6,883 bases of DNA from Cyanobacteria bacterium UBA947 (GTDB lineage Bacteria; Cyanobacteriota; Vampirovibrionia; Gastranaerophilales; Gastranaerophilaceae). Position numbers and translations under genes: made by a program. The stretch spans positions 2,826 through 9,708 of the forward strand of contig DBCX01000009.1 of the NCBI GenBank assembly GCA_002293275.1, in the 5' to 3' direction. Below are positions 1 to 4,977 of this stretch, in pieces. Numbering within the stretch: position 1 is the stretch's first letter; every line of letters starts with the position of its first letter. The notes under the pieces are model-generated. The model was given only the letters and a program-made list of their open reading frames with translations, ran no database searches and was not told the DNA's origin.

Positions 1-195
1 CTCGCCGGTTTTTTTCAGCGCTTTGTAGCTGTAATCCCACGGGCCGATGCTGCATCCGATGATCGGCGTAAAATCAAGCAGCATGTGCCAGCTCATCGTC
101 ATAATATTGTTCTTTTTGCCGTCAGAGGTACTCACCATCAGCACAGGACCTGATTCAAAAAATGTAAATGCGCGCTCTAACGGAAAATGTTTCAT
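1..195 (-). CDS. Flavin reductase-like protein, N-terminal part (3' end beyond window)
   Basis: The minus strand reads from ATG at 193-195 through 65 uninterrupted codons to the window edge, so only the N-terminus is present. The protein begins MKHFPLERAFTFFESGPVLM and continues with a VSTSDGKKNNIMTMSW segment (about residues 21-36), then DFTP and a GPWDYSYKAL segment (about 51-60). This pattern is typical of the flavin reductase-like/flavoredoxin family of FMN-binding split-barrel proteins, in which the TSDGKxNxMTxSW strand-turn contributes to the flavin site. Such proteins are cytosolic and use bound FMN for electron transfer or flavin reduction; the partner cannot be inferred here. No Shine-Dalgarno precedes the start. 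Instead an extended -10-like box ends 6 nt before ATG (separate entry). The gene lies 83 bp downstream of the amylase-like gene on the same strand and could be read from it. Family assignment is fairly secure; exact function is not. Confidence 0.85.
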   Translation of the reverse strand, partial: MKHFPLERAFTFFESGPVLMVSTSDGKKNNIMTMSWHMLLDFTPIIGCSIGPWDYSYKALKKTGE

Positions 196-201
196 AAGAT
201 T

Positions 202-210
202 AAAATACCA
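202..210 (-). promoter_or_regulatory. Extended -10 box of the flavin reductase-like gene, start-proximal
   Basis: On the minus strand the sequence TG-G-TATTTT is followed by exactly 6 nt (AATCTT) and then ATG. With the usual 6-7 nt from -10 to the transcription start, the mRNA would begin at or next to the start codon, giving a leaderless message. No convincing -35 box or ribosome binding site is visible, which agrees with an extended -10, leaderless arrangement. This is inferred from sequence only. Confidence 0.45.
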
Positions 211-248
211 CAAATTAACCAAAAATAAATAGCCCGATAAGTGGTATT
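204..248. repeat. Perfect 8-bp inverted repeat between the two minus-strand genes
   Basis: AATACCAC at 204-211 and GTGGTATT at 241-248 form a perfect inverted repeat around a 29-bp spacer. The left arm overlaps the presumed -10 of the flavin reductase-like gene, so a repressor site is possible. An 8-bp match in AT-rich DNA can also be chance, and the long spacer makes a simple dimer site unlikely. Confidence 0.25.
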
Positions 249-255
249 AAATAAA

Positions 256-287
256 AATTTGTCCGTAAAAACCCAATCTTACAAATT
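256..287 (-). terminator. Possible weak terminator after the amylase-like gene
   Basis: On the minus strand AATTTGT (287-281) and ACAAATT (262-256) can pair. The first arm overlaps the final codons and stop (281-279) of the amylase-like gene, and the second arm is followed by TTTATTTAAT. The stem is AT-rich and the loop is 18 nt, so it would be weak; read-through into the flavin reductase-like gene is likely. Confidence 0.25.
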
Positions 288-1592
288 CATCGACTGCGCG
301 AACAATTCTGCGACGCGGCGGTTGTAGTTTCTGCCGTCGTCTTTTGTGAAAAGGTTTTCCCAATGGCTCTCGGGGGTGCCGTCGGTTGAATATGACGGGT
401 TGTGCATCATCAGCGCGTGCGTGTTGGTGTCATATCGCAGCGGAAACAAGTCCGCCATCTGCATAAAACTCGGCAGCTTGTCGCTTGCAAACTCGTACCC
501 GAGGATAGATGAGTGTATTCTGTTCAGCCTGTCCTCATAGCTTTTGCCGCCCTCGTCGTTGTCGTTTGAGACCTCAACACCGGGTGCGTATTCCTTGGAG
601 TATTTTAATTTTTCGGACCAGTTTTTAACCTCGTCAAAATTATCGGGCTCAATAAACGCGGTCCCTGCCGTCAATCCCAGATTTTCGTACCGTTCAAAAT
701 CGCCGGTGCTTTTTTCGCCAACAAAACTTATTGAGGTACTCCGGGCACGCTCTCGGATTTCGTGCAAAATATACTGCATCTGTTCGTAACTCGGCAGCGC
801 TCCAACCCCGGTGTAATTGGCCATATCATAGCCGCCGATGTGTTTTGCAGAATCTATAAACACCGCTTCAAAGCCGGTTTTCAGAAGCTTGACGTGTTCG
901 TTAATAAATAATTCCTGGTGCTGCGGATTGTTCCAATCAAAGCCCGCATCGTTGCGGTCAGGTACGGCAACTTTTATCTGGTCTGCCGAAATCACCGTCC
1001 TGAAGCCGGTTTTTAGCCCGTGAATATGCGCCAAATCATTAAGCGCTTTGAATTGTTCTTCGGGCGTTATTTTATCTGTGATGTCAAAATCAATTATATT
1101 GCCGCTGTAACCGGCGTTGAGCTTTATGCCGTATATGGAGTTTTCCTCGTCCGGCGCTTTGTTGAACCCGTCCCCGAATATATTCGGAAACACCTGCGAG
1201 AGGATTATGCAATTGGCCCAGCTCTTTGCCGAAGGCGGCACAGCAGGCAAGAGTTTAATTGTGCTCAAAATACCGTTTTTTGTTCTGTCAGCATGCATCT
1301 CGGCGATTGCGCGGTTGTTTATCTCGATATAGTTTGCGATTCTGCCCCACTTGTCACCGTAGTCGGGAGATAGGATTTCATCCGGAAACGATTCGTAAAA
1401 GTTACCGCTTTCGTTCAAGGTGACAAGCGATTCCACAGCGGATTTTACGTTTCTTTTCAGCAGCTCGACAGGCACAATATTTGCTACCCATTTTTTTCTG
1501 CCTGATTCAGCCAAGTGTTCGTTTGACCATTTGTCCGGTTGTAATTCTGTACTCTCGCCAAGCGCGATCAACAATTTATTTACTGTGTTCAT
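279..1592 (-). CDS. Amylase-like (GH13-like) TIM-barrel protein, probable glycosidase, 437 aa
   Basis: No signal peptide or membrane segment is visible, so the protein is probably cytosolic. Residues 1-105 are a mostly helical region I do not recognise. From about residue 108 the order of elements follows the alpha-amylase barrel: YGIKLNAGYSGNIIDFDIT (154-172), a helix ending AHIHGLKTGFR (188-198), a W-N-N-P element (220-223), then GFEAVFIDSAKH (240-251), which resembles GH13 conserved region II with D247 as nucleophile candidate, and FVGEKS (290-295), resembling region III with E293 as acid/base candidate. Two hallmarks are altered: region II has Phe245 where GH13 has the invariant Arg, and residue 198 at the end of the region I strand is Arg rather than Asp. 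No clear NHD region IV or C-terminal beta domain was found. It is therefore a divergent or atypical family, and substrate is unknown. The ATG at 1592 has no ribosome binding site. It is divergently oriented from the carbamoyltransferase operon. Confidence 0.6.
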   Translation of the reverse strand: MNTVNKLLIALGESTELQPDKWSNEHLAESGRKKWVANIVPVELLKRNVKSAVESLVTLNESGNFYESFPDEILSPDYGDKWGRIANYIEINNRAIAEMHADRTKNGILSTIKLLPAVPPSAKSWANCIILSQVFPNIFGDGFNKAPDEENSIYGIKLNAGYSGNIIDFDITDKITPEEQFKALNDLAHIHGLKTGFRTVISADQIKVAVPDRNDAGFDWNNPQHQELFINEHVKLLKTGFEAVFIDSAKHIGGYDMANYTGVGALPSYEQMQYILHEIRERARSTSISFVGEKSTGDFERYENLGLTAGTAFIEPDNFDEVKNWSEKLKYSKEYAPGVEVSNDNDEGGKSYEDRLNRIHSSILGYEFASDKLPSFMQMADLFPLRYDTNTHALMMHNPSYSTDGTPESHWENLFTKDDGRNYNRRVAELFAQSMNL

Positions 1593-1600
1593 AATATTAA

Positions 1601-1606
1601 ATAATA
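1601..1606 (-). promoter_or_regulatory. Candidate -10 box of the amylase-like gene
   Basis: TATTAT on the minus strand lies 8 nt before the ATG at 1592. A loose -35 candidate TTGATG (1631-1626) sits 19 nt upstream. The predicted transcription start falls within a couple of bases of the start codon, and no Shine-Dalgarno is present, so a leaderless or near-leaderless message is possible. The area is AT-rich, so the exact hexamer is uncertain. Confidence 0.3.
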
Positions 1607-1610
1607 ACTT

Positions 1611-1643
1611 TTAACGGAAGAAATACATCAATCTTTCCGGTAA
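1611..1643. repeat. Imperfect dyad upstream of the amylase-like gene
   Basis: TTAACGGAA (1611-1619) and TTCCGGTAA (1635-1643) are inverted copies with one mismatch in nine, separated by 15 bp. The dyad covers the presumed -35 region of the amylase-like gene, so it could be an operator. No known regulator motif is recognised. Confidence 0.25.
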
Positions 1644-1688
1644 TAATGACCTGTCGGATTCGGGTAAATTCCACGTAAATGTACAATA

Positions 1689-1718
1689 TTGACTAAACGA
1701 TTAGGGTTGTGCGATAAT
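1689..1718 (+). promoter_or_regulatory. Promoter of the carbamoyltransferase operon
   Basis: TTGACT (1689-1694) is separated by 18 bp from GATAAT (1713-1718), which is preceded by TG-C, an extended -10 (1710-1712). This is the best sigma-70-type promoter in the window. The expected transcription start is near 1725, which coincides with the first base of the AGGAG ribosome binding site, so the leader would be only about 11 nt. Confidence 0.65.
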
Positions 1719-1724
1719 AAACAC

Positions 1725-1729
1725 AGGAG
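1725..1729 (+). promoter_or_regulatory. Ribosome binding site deciding the start of the DUF5989 gene
   Basis: AGGAG is followed directly by one ATG (1730) and, 6 nt later, by a second in-frame ATG (1736). Only the second has normal spacing, so 1736 is taken as the start. Confidence 0.7.
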
Positions 1730-1735
1730 ATGAAA

Positions 1736-1906
1736 ATGGATTTAAAAGAAATTTTTAAGAACAGTTTTTTTACTGAGATTGCGGCGTTTTTATGGAAAAG
1801 AAAAGCATACTGGCTGGTACCGGTTATTGTTTTTTTGATTCTGTTTATTGTATTGATTATGATAGGCACGTCACCTGCATCGGTGTTTATTTATCCATTA
1901 ATTTAG
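1736..1906 (+). CDS. DUF5989 / SxtK-type small membrane protein, 56 aa
   Basis: This short gene is easy to miss. It begins at ATG 1736 and ends with TAG at 1904-1906. The peptide has an amphipathic N-terminus (about residues 1-18), a basic WKRKAYW motif (20-26), one strongly hydrophobic transmembrane helix (about 27-44) and a short tail with SPASVFIYPLI (46-56). The basic-aromatic (W/E)RKxxWL motif followed by one helix and an FIY(P/T)L ending is what I recall for the DUF5989 family, to which SxtK of saxitoxin clusters belongs; usual length is about 50 aa. The positive-inside rule predicts a cytosolic N-terminus. Its biochemical role is unknown. The family is repeatedly found beside O-carbamoyltransferases, as here. 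It is first in the operon, and its stop codon overlaps the ribosome binding site of the next gene. Protein family is inferred by eye without a profile search. Confidence 0.8.
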   Translation: MDLKEIFKNSFFTEIAAFLWKRKAYWLVPVIVFLILFIVLIMIGTSPASVFIYPLI

Positions 1907-1916
1907 GCGGATGGCG

Positions 1917-2879
1917 ATGAAGTACCGTGTTATTTTAATAAATATAATTGCGCTGATTTTGCTTGCCGAACTGTGCGGCTGGCTTATGTTTACGTTTGAG
2001 ATGAACAAGGTGCGGGAAAATGTGGACGAAATATACAACCCCAAAATACATTTCAGGGTCGGTAATATACTCCTGCCATTTTATCCGAAAAGAGAGTCTC
2101 CCGTTGAGGAATATAACAGCATGAATATGCCCAAACGGCCTGTTGCGGGGTTGGAATTTTTAAATAAAAAGCCCTCGATAGTCGTCTTTGGCTGCTCTTT
2201 TGCTTACGGGGAACATTTGGAAGATAACCAAATATTTACACATAAGCTGGCACAAGCGACGAAAAGAACCGTTTACAACAGAGCTTTTAGCGGGTGGAGT
2301 GCCCAGCACATGCTCTATCAGCTCCGAAATGAACCGCTTTTGGATGAGATTCAAGCACCTGAGTATGTTATTTATGTTTTTATCCCTGACCATTATTACC
2401 GAACAATAAACGGGCTTTGGCTTGACAATGTACTGCTTGAAAACTATATCCTTTACCGCCGCGGCAAAAATAACTCTCTTGTCTTGAAAGAGCAATCACT
2501 GCCTGTTATAGGACAATCATTTTTCCTGAAAAGTGTGGCTTTTAAATTGAATAATTACCAAATTCTTTCAGGCAGCCGGCGCGCGGATGATGTGTTCAAG
2601 CTGCACCTGAAGGAATCACAAAAATTGATAAAAGAAAAATGGCCTGATGCAAAACCTGTTATCTTAAAATATTACGCCTATCAAAATCCCTCCTGGCAAG
2701 AGCTTGAAGATGACGGTTGGACAATATTAGGCGTTGAAGATGACTTTGGGATACCGGTACGAACAGAAGAATTTTGCCTGTCATACGATGTTGAGCCCGT
2801 ACCTTTAGAGGTCAGACATGCAAACGAAAAAGCGTGGGATACTGTAACCGCTTTACTGGTAAAAAAATTGGGTTTGTAA
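1917..2879 (+). CDS. Membrane-anchored SGNH/GDSL-like hydrolase (SxtL-like), 320 aa
   Basis: Two in-frame ATGs exist (1911 and 1917). AGGCGG at 1905-1910 touches the first but is 6 nt from the second, so 1917 is preferred (320 aa instead of 322). A hydrophobic segment at about residues 5-25, after a basic MKYR start, looks like an uncleaved signal anchor, placing the rest outside the cytoplasmic membrane. The catalytic domain starts near residue 85: IVVFGCSFAYG (88-98) is SGNH block I with Ser94 as nucleophile. NRAFSGWSAQ (121-130) fits block II with Gly126. IPDHYYR (156-162) may stand for block III. EVRHANEKAW (298-307) fits block V with His301 as base and Glu298 replacing the usual Asp of DxxH. 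The Ser-His dyad is thus intact, so an esterase or acyl-transfer role is plausible; the substrate is unknown. It lies between the DUF5989 and SxtJ-like genes. GDSL-type SxtL occupies the equivalent neighbourhood in saxitoxin clusters. Confidence 0.75.
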   Translation: MKYRVILINIIALILLAELCGWLMFTFEMNKVRENVDEIYNPKIHFRVGNILLPFYPKRESPVEEYNSMNMPKRPVAGLEFLNKKPSIVVFGCSFAYGEHLEDNQIFTHKLAQATKRTVYNRAFSGWSAQHMLYQLRNEPLLDEIQAPEYVIYVFIPDHYYRTINGLWLDNVLLENYILYRRGKNNSLVLKEQSLPVIGQSFFLKSVAFKLNNYQILSGSRRADDVFKLHLKESQKLIKEKWPDAKPVILKYYAYQNPSWQELEDDGWTILGVEDDFGIPVRTEEFCLSYDVEPVPLEVRHANEKAWDTVTALLVKKLGL

Positions 2880-2885
2880 TATAAT
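2880..2885 (+). promoter_or_regulatory. Perfect TATAAT box 6 nt before the SxtJ-like start codon
   Basis: TATAAT directly follows the stop codon of the SGNH gene and is separated by AAGCGC from the ATG at 2892. No ribosome binding site precedes that ATG. The arrangement suggests an internal promoter giving a leaderless transcript, although no good -35 is visible and coupling to the gene upstream (12-nt gap) could serve instead. Confidence 0.45.
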
Positions 2886-2891
2886 AAGCGC

Positions 2892-3116
2892 ATGAGCACT
2901 TTTGAAAAAATATATAACTTTCAGCAAAAAATCGTCCGAAAGATAGGCCGCACCATCGCACCTGTTGTGCTGGGGGTGGTTTATGTTGCGGCGGTTGTTC
3001 CCACCGGGATTTTGATGAAACTTGTCTGCCGCGACAGATTAGCACTTAAAAAATCCAACACGCAGACCTACTGGAAAAATATTGATGAAGAGGAAAATTA
3101 TGAGTTCCAATTCTAA
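2892..3116 (+). CDS. SxtJ-like small membrane protein, 74 aa
   Basis: The N-terminal 19 residues are basic and amphipathic. One hydrophobic stretch follows (about residues 22-43, RTIAPVVLGVVYVAAVVPTG), then MKLVCRDRLALKK (42-54) and a TYWKNIDEEE tail (59-68). The P-x-G-x-x-M-(K/R)-L-x-x-(R/K)-D-x-L pattern followed by a YW motif matches what I recall of the C-terminal half of SxtJ-family membrane proteins, which sit next to O-carbamoyltransferases. At 74 aa it is shorter than typical SxtJ (roughly 130-150 aa from memory) and appears to keep only the last hydrophobic unit. Function is unknown; a membrane docking role for the carbamoyltransferase is a guess. The last 17 bp overlap the start of the carbamoyltransferase gene in another frame, and the ribosome binding site of that gene lies inside this one, which suggests translational coupling. 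The start at 2892 lacks a Shine-Dalgarno. Confidence 0.65.
   Translation: MSTFEKIYNFQQKIVRKIGRTIAPVVLGVVYVAAVVPTGILMKLVCRDRLALKKSNTQTYWKNIDEEENYEFQF
3091..3094 (+). promoter_or_regulatory. Ribosome binding site deciding the carbamoyltransferase start
   Basis: AGGA (part of GAAGAGGA) lies 5 nt before ATG 3100. The longer in-frame alternatives TTG 3082 and ATG 3085 lie upstream of it and have no such site, so 3100 is chosen. Confidence 0.65.
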
Positions 3117-4929
3117 ATATATTCTCGGAATAAGCGCATATTATCACGACAGTGCAGCGGCGATTGTTTGCGCTGACACCGCCGAAATCATTGCAGCCGC
3201 GCAGGAGGAAAGATTTACGCGTATCAAGCACGACGCGTCGTTCCCGATAAACGCCATCAATTACTGCCTTGAAATGGCCGGCATCAAAGCTAAGGATTTG
3301 CAGTCGGTTGTTTATTACGAAAAGCCGTTTGTAAAATTTGAACGGATTTTGGAAACAGCGCTTTGTCTGGTGCCAAAAAGTTTTCGCTCATTTATTGACG
3401 CCATGCCTGTTTGGATGAACCAAAAATTATTTATCCGGCGCGAGGTACGCAAAAATCTTTCAAAAAAATTGAAGGTTTATTTTGCGACCCACCACCAATC
3501 ACACGCCGCAAGCGCGTTTTTCCCGTCGCCTTTTGAGCAGGCCGCGATAATTTGCATGGACGGTGTCGGGGAATGGACAACCACAAGCTTCGGTACGGGC
3601 ACGGGCAACAAAATCCGGCTGCTGAAACAAATAGAGTTTCCGCATTCCCTGGGGCTTTTATACAGCGCGATTACGGGGTTTTTGGGGTTCAAGGTGAACT
3701 CGGGCGAGTATAAAGTTATGGGGCTTGCGCCGTACGGAGAGCCAAAATACACTGATTTAATTTTGAACAACCTTGTTGATGTCAAAGACGACGGCTCGTT
3801 TTGGCTTAACCAAAAATATTTTGACTATTGCTGCGGCGACCATATGTACAGCAAAGAGCTTGAAGAACTTTTCGGCCGGAAAGCGCGTACGAGCGAGAGC
3901 GCACTTACGCAGGACGATATGGATATCGCGCGAAGCCTGCAAGAAGTCACCGAAATTATTGTCTTGAAGATAGCAAAATATGTAAAAGAACAAACCGGGA
4001 TGAAAAATCTGTGTCTGGCCGGCGGCTGCGCGCTTAACTGTGTGGCTAACGGAAAAATCCTTAAATCAGGTTTATACGAGAATATCTGGGTTCAGCCGGC
4101 TGCAGGCGATGCAGGCGGGGCGCTGGGTGCTGCACTTTTAGGGGCTTACCATATCTGCAAAACAGAACGCAGCGTCAAGTCATCTGATTTCCAAAAAGGC
4201 AGCCTGCTCGGAGTGGAGTTCACAACCGAAGATATAAAACAGCGGCTGGCGCAATTCAACGCGGTATTTGAGCAGGCAGATGATGTCAACAAGGCGGTTG
4301 CGCAATATCTGGCTGACGGAAAAATCGTGGGCAGATTTTCAGGCCGCGCAGAATACGGACCGCGCGCGCTTGGAAACCGAAGCATCCTTGCAGACCCGCG
4401 CAACAGGCAGATGCAATCCAAGCTCAACCTTGCCATAAAAAAAAGAGAATCCTTCCGGCCGTTCGCACCGAGCGTTCAAGAAGAAGAATCCCTCAGAATC
4501 TTTGATACCGGCGCACAAAGCCCGTACATGCTTTTCACTGTACCGGTTGCTGACGGAGTGCGGATTGATTTGAACGAAGAGGAAAAACAATTAATCGGGA
4601 TAGACAAGCTCAAGGCCGGACGCTCGCAGCTGCCTGCGATAACGCACGTTGATTATTCCGCCAGATTGCAAACGGTTTCAAAAGAAACAAACCCTCAGTA
4701 TTGGCAAATCATAGACGAGTTTAAAAAGTTGAGCGGGTTTGGGGTTGTTGTGAACACATCGTTTAACATACGCGGCGAGCCGCTTGTCAACACACCGGAA
4801 GATGCCTATCAATGCTTTATGTTCACGGATATGGATGTCCTTGTGCTGGAAAATCTTGTGCTGCTGAAAGAAAATCAACCGGAGCTAACCGGGATAGAAA
4901 ATTACCACGAGCAGTTTTCGCTTGACTAG
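3100..4929 (+). CDS. O-carbamoyltransferase (TobZ/NodU/SxtI family), 609 aa
   Basis: The protein is a full-length cytosolic carbamoyltransferase of the kind that makes carbamoyl-adenylate from carbamoyl phosphate and ATP and transfers the carbamoyl group to a hydroxyl group. The N-terminal Kae1-like domain opens with YILGISAYYHDSAAA and QEERFTRIKHD. The metal-binding histidines are H131 and H135 in HHQSHAASA, with the metal-site and catalytic-region acid D154 in MDGVGEW. GEYKVMGLAPYG (202-213), the nucleotide-binding AGGCALN (307-313) and GDAGGALGAA (336-345, D337) follow. The C-terminal YrdC-like domain has GRAEYGPRALGNRS (415-428), RPFAPSV (453-459) and NTSFNIRGEP (552-561). Every family motif I look for is present, so it should be active. 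Length is normal for the family. The acceptor cannot be read from sequence; relatives act on antibiotics, Nod factors and saxitoxin. Genes on both sides (SxtJ-like, DUF5989, SGNH, MATE) indicate a modification-and-export role. The start overlaps the preceding gene by 17 bp. Confidence 0.93.
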   Translation: MSSNSKYILGISAYYHDSAAAIVCADTAEIIAAAQEERFTRIKHDASFPINAINYCLEMAGIKAKDLQSVVYYEKPFVKFERILETALCLVPKSFRSFIDAMPVWMNQKLFIRREVRKNLSKKLKVYFATHHQSHAASAFFPSPFEQAAIICMDGVGEWTTTSFGTGTGNKIRLLKQIEFPHSLGLLYSAITGFLGFKVNSGEYKVMGLAPYGEPKYTDLILNNLVDVKDDGSFWLNQKYFDYCCGDHMYSKELEELFGRKARTSESALTQDDMDIARSLQEVTEIIVLKIAKYVKEQTGMKNLCLAGGCALNCVANGKILKSGLYENIWVQPAAGDAGGALGAALLGAYHICKTERSVKSSDFQKGSLLGVEFTTEDIKQRLAQFNAVFEQADDVNKAVAQYLADGKIVGRFSGRAEYGPRALGNRSILADPRNRQMQSKLNLAIKKRESFRPFAPSVQEEESLRIFDTGAQSPYMLFTVPVADGVRIDLNEEEKQLIGIDKLKAGRSQLPAITHVDYSARLQTVSKETNPQYWQIIDEFKKLSGFGVVVNTSFNIRGEPLVNTPEDAYQCFMFTDMDVLVLENLVLLKENQPELTGIENYHEQFSLD

Positions 4930-4936
4930 ATTTTTG

Positions 4937-4962
4937 CAAACACCCCGCAGCGGCATTGTTTG
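4937..4962. repeat. Stem-loop between the carbamoyltransferase and MATE genes
   Basis: CAAACA (4937-4942) pairs with TGTTTG (4957-4962), and within the loop CCG (4945-4947) pairs with CGG (4951-4953). No T-run follows on either strand, so a rho-independent terminator is unlikely. It ends just before the presumed -10 of the MATE gene and could be an operator or an mRNA processing hairpin. Confidence 0.3.
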
Positions 4963-4971
4963 TGTTACGAT
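4963..4971 (+). promoter_or_regulatory. Extended -10 box 6 nt before the MATE start codon
   Basis: TG-T-TACGAT is followed by exactly 6 nt (AACGGC) and the ATG at 4978. No ribosome binding site precedes this ATG. This is the same geometry as at the flavin reductase-like and SxtJ-like genes, and it would give a leaderless message. No -35 box is evident. Confidence 0.4.
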
Positions 4972-4977
4972 AACGGC

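Noticed and set aside
47..232. 61-codon plus-strand open frame at the left edge
   Set aside because: The minus strand encodes a clear flavin reductase-like N-terminus over the same bases.
1020..1373. 117-codon plus-strand open frame opposite the amylase-like gene
   Set aside because: Its product is unlike any family I know, and the opposite strand has coherent barrel motifs throughout.
2160..2495. 111-codon minus-strand open frame inside the SGNH gene
   Set aside because: It is antisense to intact SGNH blocks I-III and has no recognisable domain or initiation site.
3082..3099. Earlier carbamoyltransferase starts (TTG 3082, ATG 3085)
   Set aside because: They lie upstream of the AGGA site and add a short charged stretch that family members lack.
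4937..4962. Rho-independent terminator after the carbamoyltransferase gene
   Set aside because: The stem has mismatches and is not followed by a T-run on either strand; the T-run precedes it.
4960..4977. TTG start for the MATE gene at 4960
   Set aside because: It adds a non-conserved CYDNG stretch, has no ribosome binding site and overlaps the presumed -10 box.
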